From Paracoccaceae bacterium (GTDB lineage: Bacteria; Pseudomonadota; Alphaproteobacteria; Rhodobacterales; Rhodobacteraceae), in assembly GCA_028097405.1 (NCBI GenBank), contig JAOHEK010000027.1, forward strand, positions 254-35,939: a stretch of DNA of 35,686 bases, given 5' to 3'. Position 1 is the stretch's first letter, and every line of letters begins with the position of its first letter. Position numbers and translations under genes: made by a program. Below, piece after piece: positions 17,969 to 26,887 of the stretch. A model generated the notes under the pieces. That model ran no database searches. It saw only the letters and a list, made by a program, of their open reading frames with translations, and was not told the DNA's origin.

Positions 17969-19555
17969 CTAGTATCCGATTGCCGCGCCGTCTTTGCGCG
18001 GATCGGATGCCCCGATCAATAATCCTTTTTTGCGATCCATCATGATCACCTGCGCGCCGCCCAACGGGTTCGCCGGGCGTGTGACGTGGTGCCCCATGGC
18101 TTCCAATTGGGCGCAGATCCCATCGTCAAACCCGGTTTCAACTTGCAGCGTGCCCCCGATTGGATCAGCAAAGGCGCGAGGTGCGTCTACGGCTTCTTGC
18201 GGGTCCATGCCGTAGTCGATCAGATTGGTTAACAGGCGTGCATGGCCAGTTGCTTGGTATTGCCCGCCCATCACGCCGAAGGCCATGTCGATGTTTCCGT
18301 CTTTTCCGCGCATAGCAGGGATGATCGTGTGCATCGGCCGCTTGCCCGGCCCTGCCTCGTTTGGGTGGCCTTTTGTCAGGTTGAAGCCCGAGCCGCGATT
18401 TTGAAGAAGTATGCCGAACTTGTCGCTGGCGATGCAGGACCCGAAAGCGGCAAAAATCGAATAAATCAGGCTGACGGCCATACCATCGCGGTCGACAACG
18501 GTGATCAGAACCGTGTCTTTGTGGACCTCTTCCGTTAGAGGCGCTGGCGCTGCCATTGCGCGGTTTGGATCGATCAATCCAGCCAACCGGTCAGCGGTTT
18601 CGGCGGATAGAAAGTGGTCAAGTTTTGTGACGTGATCGGGATCGGCTAGAAACCTGTTACGGGCGTCATAGGCCAACTTTGAGGCTTCGCCAAAGATGTG
18701 CAGGCGCTTTGCGCTGTGTTGGTCAAGGCCGGGCAGGTCGAAGTGCTTTAAGATGTTCAGCAGCAAAAGCGCTGTCGCGCCTTGTCCGTTGGGGCGATGC
18801 TCCAGAACGTCGAAGGCTTTGTACGAGCCCGAGATGGGCGTGCCCCATGTGGCTTCGGTTTCGGCAAAATCTTGGGCCGTGTGGCCTGCGCCGATGTCGG
18901 ACAGCGTTGCCAAGATATCGTCAAGAACCTCGCCGTCATAGAAGGCGTTACGCCCTTGTTTCACGATGCGCCGCAGAACCTCGGCCTGACTGGGCGATGC
19001 GAATGTCTCGCCAAGAGCGAAAGGACGTCCGCCGTTCAGATAGTGTTTACGCGCTGATGTGTTCATATCACCGGCCACGGACGCGATATCCCCGGCAACA
19101 CGAGGCGCGATTGGCACGCCTTCCTCAAAGTATCGGATCGCGGGCGCAAGGCTTTGCTCAAGGCCAAGGCGTCCAAACTTTTCAGACAGACGGCAAAACC
19201 CATCGACGGCACCCGGAACGGTGATGGATGCGGGATGTCCGGGTTCGATTTTTGTAAGCCCTTCGCCGCGCAGGGCTTCGGAGTTCAGACTGGCCGGTGC
19301 GCGGCCAGACCCGTTGATGGTTACAACCTTGTCGCTGTCGCTGGGCTTGATCAACGCGAACATGTCGCCGCCTAGTCCAGTCATGTGCGGTTCGCAAACA
19401 CCCAACAGAACTGCACCTGCAATAGCGGCATCAACCGCATTGCCGCCTGACTTCAAAACCCCAAGCGCTTCGGATGCGGCCAATGGATGTGATGTGGCCA
19501 CCATGCCGTTCGCGGCATAAACTGGCGATCGGCCAGCTTTCTGAAAATTGCGCAT
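17969..19555 (-). CDS. ggt: Gamma-glutamyltransferase family protein
   Basis: N-terminal-nucleophile hydrolase of 528 residues that is expected to cleave itself into two subunits before Thr348 (HKDTVLITVVDRDGMAVSL). The N-terminal half shows ANGMVATSHPLAASEALGVL, GGNAVDAAIA and GLGGDMFAL; the C-terminal half shows GILLQNRGSGF and a PMHTIIPAM segment. The start at MRNFQKAGRS is preferred; the frame stays open 51 codons further but that extension is not GGT-like. No signal peptide is visible, unlike classical periplasmic glutathione-degrading GGT. A cytoplasmic role or acylase-type activity is therefore possible. Family membership is firm, substrate open. Confidence 0.88.
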   Translation of the reverse strand: MRNFQKAGRSPVYAANGMVATSHPLAASEALGVLKSGGNAVDAAIAGAVLLGVCEPHMTGLGGDMFALIKPSDSDKVVTINGSGRAPASLNSEALRGEGLTKIEPGHPASITVPGAVDGFCRLSEKFGRLGLEQSLAPAIRYFEEGVPIAPRVAGDIASVAGDMNTSARKHYLNGGRPFALGETFASPSQAEVLRRIVKQGRNAFYDGEVLDDILATLSDIGAGHTAQDFAETEATWGTPISGSYKAFDVLEHRPNGQGATALLLLNILKHFDLPGLDQHSAKRLHIFGEASKLAYDARNRFLADPDHVTKLDHFLSAETADRLAGLIDPNRAMAAPAPLTEEVHKDTVLITVVDRDGMAVSLIYSIFAAFGSCIASDKFGILLQNRGSGFNLTKGHPNEAGPGKRPMHTIIPAMRGKDGNIDMAFGVMGGQYQATGHARLLTNLIDYGMDPQEAVDAPRAFADPIGGTLQVETGFDDGICAQLEAMGHHVTRPANPLGGAQVIMMDRKKGLLIGASDPRKDGAAIGY

Positions 19556-19892
19556 TGTCGGAAGTGCCCCCACGATTATCGTCGGGCTAATACTATCGGT
19601 CTGTGGTTTGGAAGGAAAGCTGTGGGCCTCGGCATCACGTGCTAGGTGGGGGCTGAAAACACGCGCGACACCGAGGTTAGCTTCACAGCTACTGAAATGT
19701 GATGCCAAGTGCAGAAGGCTGCTTTTTGTCTGAACGACGGTAATATTGCGGCAAAGTTTCTGGCTTGGCTTTAAAAACCGCCTCAGCGGATAATTGTTTC
19801 TTCAAGGACGCCTAGGGCACGGGTCTTGCTAAATTGATGAGGGTTCGTTGGGGACTGCATAAACGGCAGTTCGAGCCAGTCTTTGTTTGCGA
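19556..19892. other. 337-bp interval between rsbW-like gene and ggt
   Basis: No gene is supported here. The part nearest ggt should carry its promoter on the minus strand. A short GC-rich stem with a T-run on the minus strand lies at 19773-19789, suitably placed to end the rsbV/rsbW transcript. I see no tRNA, repeat or insertion-sequence end. Confidence 0.5.
19773..19789 (-). terminator. Weak intrinsic terminator of the rsbV-rsbW unit
   Basis: On the minus strand CCGC, loop TGAG and GCGG are followed directly by TTTTT. The stem is only four GC pairs, so termination strength is uncertain, but the position about 100 bases past the rsbW-like stop fits. Confidence 0.35.
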
Positions 19893-20396
19893 TCACGTGT
19901 TGTTTTCGATTGCCATTCGGATAACCAGAAAATTCTCATCATCGTGTCGGTCATAGACCAGATCGCTGACGATCTCGCGGATCAGGAACCAGCCGTATCC
20001 ACCTTCGGGCATCGCATCGTGTTGATTGAATTCGGTCATGGGATGGTTGCCAATCGGCGCACGGCCCTTTGGCATTGGTTTTCCGCGATCCCGGATTTCA
20101 AACATCAAAGCCTTGGCGCGGCGGCGAATGATAAGGCGAAGATCCCCCGTTGCATCTGCGGGATAGGCGTGTTCTGCGACGTTGTTCAATGCTTCGGCTA
20201 AGACGATTTCTACGGAACCCAAGGTTTCTTCAGATAACCCTTCGGCGCGTAATTCGTCTGTTGCGTTCTGAATGGCCCTGCGGACCCACCGAAAATCCGC
20301 GGGATAACTTTTGTCGAACACAAGTTTCGGTTGGCTTTGGCCCCGGTCGTCAACCGGTCGAGTCGTTGCCCCCGACAAGGACCCATCATCAGGCAT
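19893..20396 (-). CDS. RsbW-like anti-sigma serine kinase (HATPase)
   Basis: A 167-residue GHKL-fold ATP-binding protein of the RsbW/SpoIIAB type, which phosphorylates an STAS antagonist and holds an alternative sigma factor or other partner. The N-box EIVLAEALNNVAEHAY has the Glu, Asn and His of the fold; IRDRGKPMP and GGYGWFLIREIVSD are the G1 and G2 boxes. The ATG at 20396 is favoured over a TTG at 20411 because GAGG precedes it; it overlaps the upstream STAS gene by 8 bases. The pair is a complete kinase-antagonist module, but no PP2C phosphatase, receiver or sigma-factor gene is next to it. Confidence 0.85.
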   Translation of the reverse strand: MPDDGSLSGATTRPVDDRGQSQPKLVFDKSYPADFRWVRRAIQNATDELRAEGLSEETLGSVEIVLAEALNNVAEHAYPADATGDLRLIIRRRAKALMFEIRDRGKPMPKGRAPIGNHPMTEFNQHDAMPEGGYGWFLIREIVSDLVYDRHDDENFLVIRMAIENNT

Positions 20397-20730
20397 TCGC
20401 AGCAGCCTCAAGGGCCATTTCGGTCGACGGGAAAATCCGGAAAACGCGATCCATTCGAGTGATCCGAAAGACCTTTTCCACCGTTGGCGTTAGGGCCGCC
20501 AAGTCGAGCTTTCTTTCCCGCCCAAGGTGTTTCATCGAACCGACAACTGCACCCAACCCACTGGAATCCAGAAATTCAACCTGGCTTAAGTCCAGAATGA
20601 CACGCTCATGAGATTGTTGCGTAAGTTCTTGCATCTTATCCTTAAAGCGTACGGCGACGGCGGCATCGATACGCCGATCCATCACGGTCACAACAAGTAC
20701 ACCGTCCACATCGGAGGCTGTCATCTGCAT
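20389..20730 (-). CDS. STAS-domain anti-sigma-factor antagonist (RsbV-like)
   Basis: A 113-residue single STAS domain, expected to be the phosphorylatable partner of the RsbW-like kinase encoded just downstream. The loop FLDSSGLGAVVG (DSSG at residues 55-58) holds the serine that is phosphorylated in RsbV/SpoIIAA. RVILDLSQVEFLDSSG forms the typical strand-loop. The ATG at 20730 is chosen because GGGAAGGA lies at proper distance; the frame extends 11 codons upstream. The gene is divergent from the methionine-sulfoxide reductase gene, with about 90 bases between the two starts for both promoters. Confidence 0.88.
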   Translation of the reverse strand: MQMTASDVDGVLVVTVMDRRIDAAVAVRFKDKMQELTQQSHERVILDLSQVEFLDSSGLGAVVGSMKHLGRERKLDLAALTPTVEKVFRITRMDRVFRIFPSTEMALEAAANA

Positions 20731-20822
20731 TGGAAACGATCCTTCCCTCTGTCCATCAGTCAAGACCTAGACGGCAGGTGTTACCATTCAGTAAGCAGGG
20801 ACAGGAATTGAGGGGAAAAGTC

Positions 20823-21275
20823 ATGCAAGTCGACTATAGTGACCTGTCTCAGCGCCTAAGCGCAGTCGCAGCAGGGGAAACTGATCAGGTGGCGTTGATG
20901 GCAACAGTCGTTTGCGAGGTTCACCATGCTGATGATCGCTTCGACTGGACAGGATTTTACCGCGTTGTTGCGCCAGAATTAATGAAAATTGGCCCATATC
21001 AGGGCGGACACGGTTGTTTGGTCATTCCGTTTTCGCGGGGCGTCTGTGGTGCTGTTGCGCGTTCGGGCGAAGCGTTGATCGTGCCAGATGTCGACGCTTT
21101 TCCGGATCATATCGCCTGCGCTAGCTCAACCCGGTCCGAGTTGGTGTTACCCGTTCGCGATCGCAATGGCGCGTTGATTGCTGTGTTGGATATCGATAGC
21201 GACCGGCTGAATGCGTTTTCCCAAGTCGATCTGGATGGATTGACTGGCATTCTTGCCGAGGTTTTTGAACGTTGA
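20823..21275 (+). CDS. msrC: Free methionine-(R)-sulfoxide reductase (GAF domain, fRMsr)
   Basis: Cytoplasmic GAF-fold enzyme, 150 residues, that reduces free L-methionine-(R)-sulfoxide. IGPYQGGHGCLVIPFSRG, GVCGAVA and DHIACASSTRSELVLPV are diagnostic. Cys65, Cys75 and Cys99 keep the 10- and 24-residue spacings of the three functional cysteines that I recall for E. coli fRMsr (84, 94, 118). The ATG at 20823 has GAGGGGAAAA before it; an upstream in-frame ATG at 20730 would add 31 unrelated residues overlapping the divergent STAS gene. The following pseudouridine synthase gene starts 22 bases after the stop. Confidence 0.93.
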   Translation: MQVDYSDLSQRLSAVAAGETDQVALMATVVCEVHHADDRFDWTGFYRVVAPELMKIGPYQGGHGCLVIPFSRGVCGAVARSGEALIVPDVDAFPDHIACASSTRSELVLPVRDRNGALIAVLDIDSDRLNAFSQVDLDGLTGILAEVFER

Positions 21276-21297
21276 GCCAGGCATCGGATCACTGCAC

Positions 21298-21945
21298 ATG
21301 AGCGACGTTTACACTCCGCCTGACGTCCCATTAAACGTTATCCATGCCGATCACGAGGTGCTGGTTGTCGCAAAACCTGACGGGCTTTTATCAGTGCCGG
21401 GCAAGGGCCCAGAATTGGCCGATTGTCTGTTGTTGCGGGTGCAAGCCGCCTTTCCAGAAGCGCTTTTGGTGCACCGTCTGGATCGCGATACGTCGGGTGT
21501 GATGGTCTATGCGTTAACCCGCCATGCGCAGCGTCATCTTGGTTTGCAGTTCGAGAAACGCCAGATCAAGAAAACCTATGTCGCACGGGTATGGGGGCAC
21601 CTGACCGAACGTACCGGGACAGTTGATTTGCCCCTGATCGTCGATTGGCCGAACCGGCCCCGTCAGATGGTAGATCACGAGAACGGCAAGGCGGCACATA
21701 CGGACTGGCGCGTGCTTCGCAGCACGGAAGAGGAAACCCGCGTCAGGCTTTACCCTAAGACCGGGCGATCGCATCAGTTACGGGTTCATTGCCTTGCGCT
21801 TGGGCATCCGATTTTGGGGGATCCCTTTTATGCTGAAGGGCCTGCGCGCGATTATCCACGGCTGATGCTGCATTCCGAGACGTTGAAGTTTCGCCACCCA
21901 GACGGTGGGCGGGGTATGGCGTTTACGGTGAAGCCGGATTTTTAG
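21298..21945 (+). CDS. RluA-family RNA pseudouridine synthase
   Basis: Enzyme of 215 residues that isomerises uridine to pseudouridine in rRNA or tRNA. The catalytic motif HRLDRDTSG is complete, with Asp62 as the nucleophile. VVAKPDGLLSVPGKG, IKKTYVARVWG and LYPKTGRSHQLRVHCLALGHPILGDPFY are typical RluA-family segments. No S4 domain precedes the catalytic domain, and the length is like short RluA rather than RluC/RluD. RluA of E. coli modifies 23S position 746 and tRNA position 32, but target assignment here is inference. The ATG at 21298 starts the sensible N-terminus MSDVYTPPDV. Confidence 0.92.
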   Translation: MSDVYTPPDVPLNVIHADHEVLVVAKPDGLLSVPGKGPELADCLLLRVQAAFPEALLVHRLDRDTSGVMVYALTRHAQRHLGLQFEKRQIKKTYVARVWGHLTERTGTVDLPLIVDWPNRPRQMVDHENGKAAHTDWRVLRSTEEETRVRLYPKTGRSHQLRVHCLALGHPILGDPFYAEGPARDYPRLMLHSETLKFRHPDGGRGMAFTVKPDF

Positions 21946-21966
21946 AAGTGATGCTTTAGAAGTTAC

Positions 21967-21999
21967 AAAAAATGGGGCTGCTGCGTTAGCAGCGGCCCC
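21967..21999 (-). terminator. Intrinsic terminator of the 5'-nucleotidase gene
   Basis: Arms GGGGCTGCTGC (21974-21984) and GCAGCGGCCCC (21989-21999) form an 11-bp stem with one G-T wobble around loop GTTA. Read on the minus strand the stem is followed by ATTTTTT (complement of 21967-21973), a classic rho-independent terminator, about 40 bases beyond the nucleotidase stop. On the plus strand there is no T-run, so it serves the minus gene mainly. Confidence 0.85.
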
Positions 22000-22038
22000 T
22001 TGGCGACGGCAAAGCCGGCGCAAAACCTCGAATAGAGG

Positions 22039-23601
22039 TTACTCTTTCACAGTGATCCGACCGTCTGTGTAAGGCGTGAACGGTCCTTGTGCTGCGAGAA
22101 ATTCAGCTGTGACATCGGCAAGGTCCGGGCCAAAGTCGTAGGCATTCGCAGCGTCCTTGAACATCGCATAACCGTCACCGCCGTTGCGGACATAGTTGTT
22201 CGACACAAGGCCATAGAGCTTGTCCATCTCGATCGGCGCACCACCGACCATCACGTCAGAGACACGGGCACCCGCTTCAGCGCTTGGATCAAAGGCAAAG
22301 GTCATACCCGCGACTTGTGGGAAACGACCTGCACCTTCCTCAACCTCGCTCACACCATTCTCAAGCGCTGCAACCACGGTCGCACCGGTCACCTCGAACG
22401 TGGACAGGGTGTTTTGGAACGGAAGAACAGTCAGAACCTCGCCCATTGTGACGGGCCCGGCGTCGATCGAGGCTCGAATGCCGCCACCGTTCTGAATGGC
22501 GATTTCGATTCCCTGATCTTTCACGCGATCCAACATGGCGTCCGCGATCAGTGATCCCATGGAGCATTCTTGCGCCCGGCAAACCTCGCGGTCGCCGCCA
22601 ATTAGTTCTGCGGCATCGGCCACGACTTTTTGGCGGATTTCCTCAAGTGGTCCGGCAGCTTCGGCGATGCGTGCTTGGGTGCCCGCATCTTCGGTCACGA
22701 AGCGGTCCAAAAGGATCGGTTCGCCGACTGCCGATGTCACAACGCCGTCGTCATCGAAGACGACTTTCAGTTCGCCAAGGAATTTGCCGTAAGCGTAGGC
22801 TTGCACGATCTGCACGTCGTTCACGACCGTCGGATAGGCCCCCGCTGCACTATCAGAGACATTCGACAGATAGGTGTTGGAATGCCCGCCGACGATCACA
22901 TCAACGCCAGTGGTGCCTTCGGCGACGCGCTGGTCAACGCGATAGCCCGAGTGGCTAAGCACGATGATCTTGTTCACGCCCACTTGGTTCAGGCGATCCA
23001 CCTCGGCCTGAACGGCTGCAATAGGGTCGGAAAACGTGACGTTCGGGCCGGGTGAGGCCAGTTCGTCGGTGTCTTGTGGCGTCAGACCAATTAAGCCGAT
23101 CCATTCACCGCCTTTCTGGATGACCCAGGATTTCTGGATGGCACCGTTGAGAAGAGGCTCGGCGGAGAAGTCTGCGTTCGACATCAAAATGGGGAAATCG
23201 ATCGCGCTGGCGAAGCCTTTCAGAACTTCGGGACCATCGTCGAATTCGTGGTTGCCCACAGTCATCGCGTCATAACCCATCTGGTTCATCATCTCGGCGG
23301 CCAGTTCGCCCTTGTAGAACGTATAGAACAGCGTGCCTTGGAACTGATCCCCGCCGTCCACCAAAAGCCAGTTTGGCGCGCGGTCTTTGGCCGTTTCGAT
23401 GGCTGTCTGCAGGCGCGCCGAACCGCCAAAACACTTGCCGGCGGCGTTGTCTTCTGCTTCGCAGCTTGAATCAAAGCGGCTGATTGGTTCGAAACGTGCG
23501 TGGAAATCGTTGGTGTGTAGGATGGTGAGGCTGTAGTCAGCTATCGCCGCCCCGGTGGACAATGCAAGGATTGCACCGCCAGTGAGCATTTTCCGGATCA
23601 T
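22039..23601 (-). CDS. Exported 5'-nucleotidase / metallophosphoesterase (UshA family)
   Basis: Periplasmic two-metal phosphohydrolase, 520 residues, expected to remove phosphate from nucleotides for salvage. The start MIRKMLTGGAILALS gives a signal peptide cut near AAIA-DY; the frame extends 16 codons further upstream but without a better signal. Metal-binding motifs run in order: LHTNDFHARFE, DGGDQFQGT, GNHEFDDG, LSHSG and GGHSNTYL. The C-terminal substrate-binding domain has NGGGIRASIDAGPVTMGEVL. It is monocistronic, with its own terminator. Close relatives include 2',3'-cyclic phosphodiesterases, so substrate range is uncertain. Confidence 0.93.
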   Translation of the reverse strand: MIRKMLTGGAILALSTGAAIADYSLTILHTNDFHARFEPISRFDSSCEAEDNAAGKCFGGSARLQTAIETAKDRAPNWLLVDGGDQFQGTLFYTFYKGELAAEMMNQMGYDAMTVGNHEFDDGPEVLKGFASAIDFPILMSNADFSAEPLLNGAIQKSWVIQKGGEWIGLIGLTPQDTDELASPGPNVTFSDPIAAVQAEVDRLNQVGVNKIIVLSHSGYRVDQRVAEGTTGVDVIVGGHSNTYLSNVSDSAAGAYPTVVNDVQIVQAYAYGKFLGELKVVFDDDGVVTSAVGEPILLDRFVTEDAGTQARIAEAAGPLEEIRQKVVADAAELIGGDREVCRAQECSMGSLIADAMLDRVKDQGIEIAIQNGGGIRASIDAGPVTMGEVLTVLPFQNTLSTFEVTGATVVAALENGVSEVEEGAGRFPQVAGMTFAFDPSAEAGARVSDVMVGGAPIEMDKLYGLVSNNYVRNGGDGYAMFKDAANAYDFGPDLADVTAEFLAAQGPFTPYTDGRITVKE

Positions 23602-23686
23602 TGTGAGAATCCCCCTGTTGAGTGACTGGACCGAGATTGCCGTTAACACGCCAAGGTGTCAAAAGGAACTCAACCGGAGACATGAC

Positions 23687-24028
23687 ATGGCCCTCATTTA
23701 TAAAATTTTTCGCGCATCCGAATACGCTGAATTCAAGGCGGAAGGCACAACGCTGGGTGCCCCAATTGATCTGGCTGATGGCTATATTCATTTCTCGACC
23801 GCCGAACAGGCCGAGGAAACCGCAGCCAAGCACTTCGCGGGCGAAGATGGCCTTGTTTTGCTTGGGCTTGAGGCGGATAACTTGGGTGACGCATTGAGGT
23901 GGGAACCCTCGCGTGGTGGGGCGTTATTCCCTCATTTATACCGCGCGCTTGAGGCTAGGGATGTGTCTTTCGCCGAGGACCTTGTGCTTAAAAATGGGGC
24001 ACATCAGTTTCAGGGCTTGTTGAAGTGA
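23687..24028 (+). CDS. DUF952 family protein
   Basis: A 113-residue cytoplasmic protein with the recognisable DUF952 pattern: [12 protein letters not shown] near the start, [19 protein letters not shown] in the middle, and [20 protein letters not shown] later. The biochemical function of the family is not established; I recall it being grouped with ADP-ribosyltransferase-like folds but cannot verify that here. CCGGAG precedes the ATG by 5-6 bases. Its stop overlaps the GTG start of pyrD (GTGA, 24025-24028), so the two are co-translated. The promoter is shared with the divergent 5'-nucleotidase gene. Confidence 0.85.
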   Translation: MALIYKIFRASEYAEFKAEGTTLGAPIDLADGYIHFSTAEQAEETAAKHFAGEDGLVLLGLEADNLGDALRWEPSRGGALFPHLYRALEARDVSFAEDLVLKNGAHQFQGLLK

Positions 24029-25065
24029 TCGAACAGGCTGCATTGGCGGTTTTGAACCGGTTTGATCCTGAACGTGCCCATGGTTTGGCGTTACGCGCGC
24101 TGCGAACACCGCTAGCGCCTTTGCCGGGGCCGGTGGAATCGCCGCGTTTGGGGGTTGAGCTGGCCGGTTTGAAGCTGCCAAATCCCATTGGTTTGGCGGC
24201 AGGGTTTGACAAGAACGCAACGGCTGTTGAGCCGTTGATGCAGGCTGGCTTTGGCTTCATCGAAGTGGGTGCGGCGACGCCCAAGCCGCAACCCGGAAAC
24301 GCGCGCCCCCGGCTGTTTCGCCTTAAGGCCGACAAGGCCGCGATCAACCGTTTTGGGTTCAACAATGATGGTGTCGAGGTGATCGCCGGACGGCTAGGCA
24401 CCCGACCTGACGGAGTGCCTGTGGGGCTGAACATTGGGGCCAATAAAGATAGTGCAGATCGGGCGGCGGATTTTGCCCATGTGATGCGGGTGACCCGGAC
24501 TTTGGTTGATTTTGCCACGGTCAATGTGTCGTCGCCCAACACGGAAAAACTGCGCGATCTGCAAGGTGCAGATGCGCTACGGGCTTTGCTTGCTGGCGTG
24601 ATGGCAGAACGGGGGGATACTCCGGTCTTTCTGAAAATTGCGCCTGATCTGACCGATGCCGAGATTGCCGGAATCGCGGATGTCGCGATTGAAAGCGGTG
24701 TGCAGGCGATCATTGCGACGAACACAACGCTGTCGCGGGATGGTTTGAAGGACGGTCAAAAGGGCGAGGCTGGTGGTTTGTCAGGCCGGCCATTGCTGGC
24801 CCCATCGACGCGTGTTCTGGCACGGCTTTACCGCGAAACCGGTGGGTCCATGCCGTTGGTTGGGGTCGGTGGGATATCCTCGGCGGCGGATGCCTATTCC
24901 AAGATCAAGGCGGGGGCGACGGCGGTGCAGCTTTATACGGCGATGGTGTATTCTGGCCTGTCGCTGGCACATCGGATCGCGCGGGGCTTGGATGAAATGC
25001 TGACCAACGACGGATATGCGTCGGTTGATGAGGCCCGCGGCACTCAGGTGGATGATTGGCTTTAG
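24025..25065 (+). CDS. pyrD: Dihydroorotate dehydrogenase, quinone-dependent (class 2)
   Basis: Membrane-associated FMN enzyme of 346 residues that oxidises dihydroorotate to orotate in pyrimidine synthesis and passes electrons to ubiquinone. [26 protein letters not shown] and [19 protein letters not shown] are class 2 signatures. The catalytic serine of class 2 enzymes is present as Ser170 in [15 protein letters not shown], and [19 protein letters not shown] binds FMN phosphate. The N-terminal helix region ([17 protein letters not shown]) is the quinone-tunnel domain. The start is a GTG overlapping the DUF952 stop. Its TAG overlaps the stop of the opposing MATE gene. Confidence 0.96.
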   Translation: MIEQAALAVLNRFDPERAHGLALRALRTPLAPLPGPVESPRLGVELAGLKLPNPIGLAAGFDKNATAVEPLMQAGFGFIEVGAATPKPQPGNARPRLFRLKADKAAINRFGFNNDGVEVIAGRLGTRPDGVPVGLNIGANKDSADRAADFAHVMRVTRTLVDFATVNVSSPNTEKLRDLQGADALRALLAGVMAERGDTPVFLKIAPDLTDAEIAGIADVAIESGVQAIIATNTTLSRDGLKDGQKGEAGGLSGRPLLAPSTRVLARLYRETGGSMPLVGVGGISSAADAYSKIKAGATAVQLYTAMVYSGLSLAHRIARGLDEMLTNDGYASVDEARGTQVDDWL

Positions 25066-26378
25066 TCGGCGGCGCGTTCCAATGCTGGGTAACGTAATCC
25101 CAACGTCACGCCACGTGCGACCAGTGACACCAAAAGCGCCATCCAAAGCCCGTCGTTGCCAAAGCCGCTGAAGGCCCAGACGGCGGCGAAATACAGCGCT
25201 GTCGATACGGCGGCCATATTGCGCATGTCGGCGGTGCGGGTGGCGCCGATGAAAATGCCGTCTAGCATCCATGCAGCGATGCCAAGGACCGGGGCCGCAA
25301 CCATCCATGGCAACAGGTCTTTGGCAGCGATGCGCACGTCTTCTGCCGTTGTCATCCAGTCGATCACCGTTGGCCCAAAGACTGCGACGCCGATTGCAAA
25401 GACGATCACGATGGCCAAACCCCAAGCGCTGGTCAGGATAGAGGCGCGCCGGACCCGTCTTCGGTTTTTTGCGCCGTAGGCGTTGCCCACCAGTGTTTCC
25501 GCAGAAAAGGCGAACCCGTCCAGCGCGTAGGCCGTGACGTGGAGGAATTGGAGAAGGATCTGGTTGGCGGCCAGTGGCACATCGCCAAAGCCCGCTCCGA
25601 AAAACAGGAAAGACACGAATGTTGCCTCAAGACAGAGCGAGCGTAGCAGGATGTCTCGGTTTACCGCTGCCATACTCCAGAGGCGTGCGCGGTCCAACAC
25701 GCGCGCCCATGCGTTCCAATAGGGGCGCAGGAAAACGTCACGGCAGAACCACAGGCCCAAGGCCAGCCCAGACCACTCGGCCAGAAAGGTAGCGGATGCC
25801 ACACCGCCGACGCCCCAGCCAAAGCTGAGGACAAAGACAAGGTCTAGAATGATGTTAAGCCCGTTCATCCAGACTTGCAGGATCAGGACCGCGCGCGTGC
25901 GTTCGGTGGCGATCAGCCAGCCAGTGATGCCGAAAAGCGCGATGGCAGCGGGGGCCGACCAGATGCGGATCGCCATGTAGGTGCGCGCGCCTTCTTCGAC
26001 GGCGGGCGAGGCGGGCGAGATCCAGAAACCTCCGGTGAAGATTAAGGATTGGCCAAGGATCAGGATGACGCCGCCAGAAAGCCCGACAATCAACGCGCGT
26101 GACAGCAAGGCATCTGCTTCGCCTTGATCGCCAGCGCCCAGAGCCTGAGACGTCATGCCGGTCGTTCCCATACGCAGGAACCCGAAAACCCAGTAGATCG
26201 CCGTTAGGATGATGGCGCCGATCCCGACGGCTCCTATCGGGACGGGATCACCCAACTGGCCGACGACGCCTGTGTCGACGAGGCCCAGAATGGGAACGGT
26301 GGCGTTGGCCAGAACGATGGGAAAGGCTATGCTGAGGACGCGTTTATGCGTGATCTCGCGCTTTGGGCCTTTGTTCAT
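25062..26378 (-). CDS. MATE-family efflux transporter (DinF-like)
   Basis: Integral inner-membrane protein of 438 residues with about 12 hydrophobic helices, expected to export cationic or other small molecules using an ion gradient. [29 protein letters not shown] is the typical first-helix region of the family. Later segments such as [27 protein letters not shown] match the DinF/NorM pattern. The ATG at 26378 overlaps the stop of the upstream thioesterase gene (ATGA on the minus strand), so translation is coupled to two hotdog thioesterases. The substrate is unknown. Confidence 0.9.
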   Translation of the reverse strand: MNKGPKREITHKRVLSIAFPIVLANATVPILGLVDTGVVGQLGDPVPIGAVGIGAIILTAIYWVFGFLRMGTTGMTSQALGAGDQGEADALLSRALIVGLSGGVILILGQSLIFTGGFWISPASPAVEEGARTYMAIRIWSAPAAIALFGITGWLIATERTRAVLILQVWMNGLNIILDLVFVLSFGWGVGGVASATFLAEWSGLALGLWFCRDVFLRPYWNAWARVLDRARLWSMAAVNRDILLRSLCLEATFVSFLFFGAGFGDVPLAANQILLQFLHVTAYALDGFAFSAETLVGNAYGAKNRRRVRRASILTSAWGLAIVIVFAIGVAVFGPTVIDWMTTAEDVRIAAKDLLPWMVAAPVLGIAAWMLDGIFIGATRTADMRNMAAVSTALYFAAVWAFSGFGNDGLWMALLVSLVARGVTLGLRYPALERAAD

Positions 26379-26887
26379 TCCTCGCTGGGGGTCGGCATCA
26401 GGAAATGCCCGGTTGCTTGGGCAAAGGGCCGCTGCCGATTGTCTTGCCAAGCCTCGATGCGCACGCTGGCATAGCGCCGACCAGAACGATTGACATGTGC
26501 CCGAGCATAAGCGTCCCGGGGCAAACCGGTGCGCAGATAATCAACCGTGATGTCAATTGTCTTGGGCATACGGGGCAGGGTTGCGGGGCCCAGTGTTTCA
26601 GCGTCCAAGCGCCCGCTTTCGATCTCACTCCAGAGGTGTTGCCAGCCGAGTTCGATCAAAGCGGTGGTTTCAAGAAAGGCTGCCGTTACGCCGCCATGAA
26701 GTGCAGGCAGGGTGGGATTGCCGATCAGATCGTCTTTGTAATTCAGAACGGTCGTCAGTTCGTCGCCATGGCGTTCAAATGCAATCCCAAGGAAAGTGAC
26801 ATAGGGAATACCATCGACCAAAGCCTTCAGGGCCGCGTCGCGTCGTTGTTTCACGACCTGGACGGGTTCGGGGCGTGTGTGGGTCAT
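26375..26887 (-). CDS. PaaI-type hotdog thioesterase, upstream of MATE gene
   Basis: A 170-residue single hotdog-fold protein of the PaaI family, likely an acyl-CoA thioesterase. The core motif LPALHGGVTAAFLETTALIEL (HGG at residues 64-66, acidic Glu73) supplies the usual oxyanion and catalytic positions, and IDITVDYLRTGLPRDAYARA is the central strand. An insertion between the helix and that strand makes it about 30 residues longer than its neighbour. It overlaps both adjacent genes by 4 bases, giving a three-gene co-translated string. The acyl substrate is not predictable. Confidence 0.85.
   Translation of the reverse strand: MTHTRPEPVQVVKQRRDAALKALVDGIPYVTFLGIAFERHGDELTTVLNYKDDLIGNPTLPALHGGVTAAFLETTALIELGWQHLWSEIESGRLDAETLGPATLPRMPKTIDITVDYLRTGLPRDAYARAHVNRSGRRYASVRIEAWQDNRQRPFAQATGHFLMPTPSEE

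Noticed and set aside
17959-17970. AGCG-CTGG-CGCT inverted repeat between hspQ and ggt
   Set aside because: Four-base stem without a T-run on either strand; too weak to call a terminator.
19556-19708. 51-codon upstream extension of the gamma-glutamyltransferase frame
   Set aside because: Sequence is not GGT-like, has no signal peptide and no supporting ribosome-binding site.
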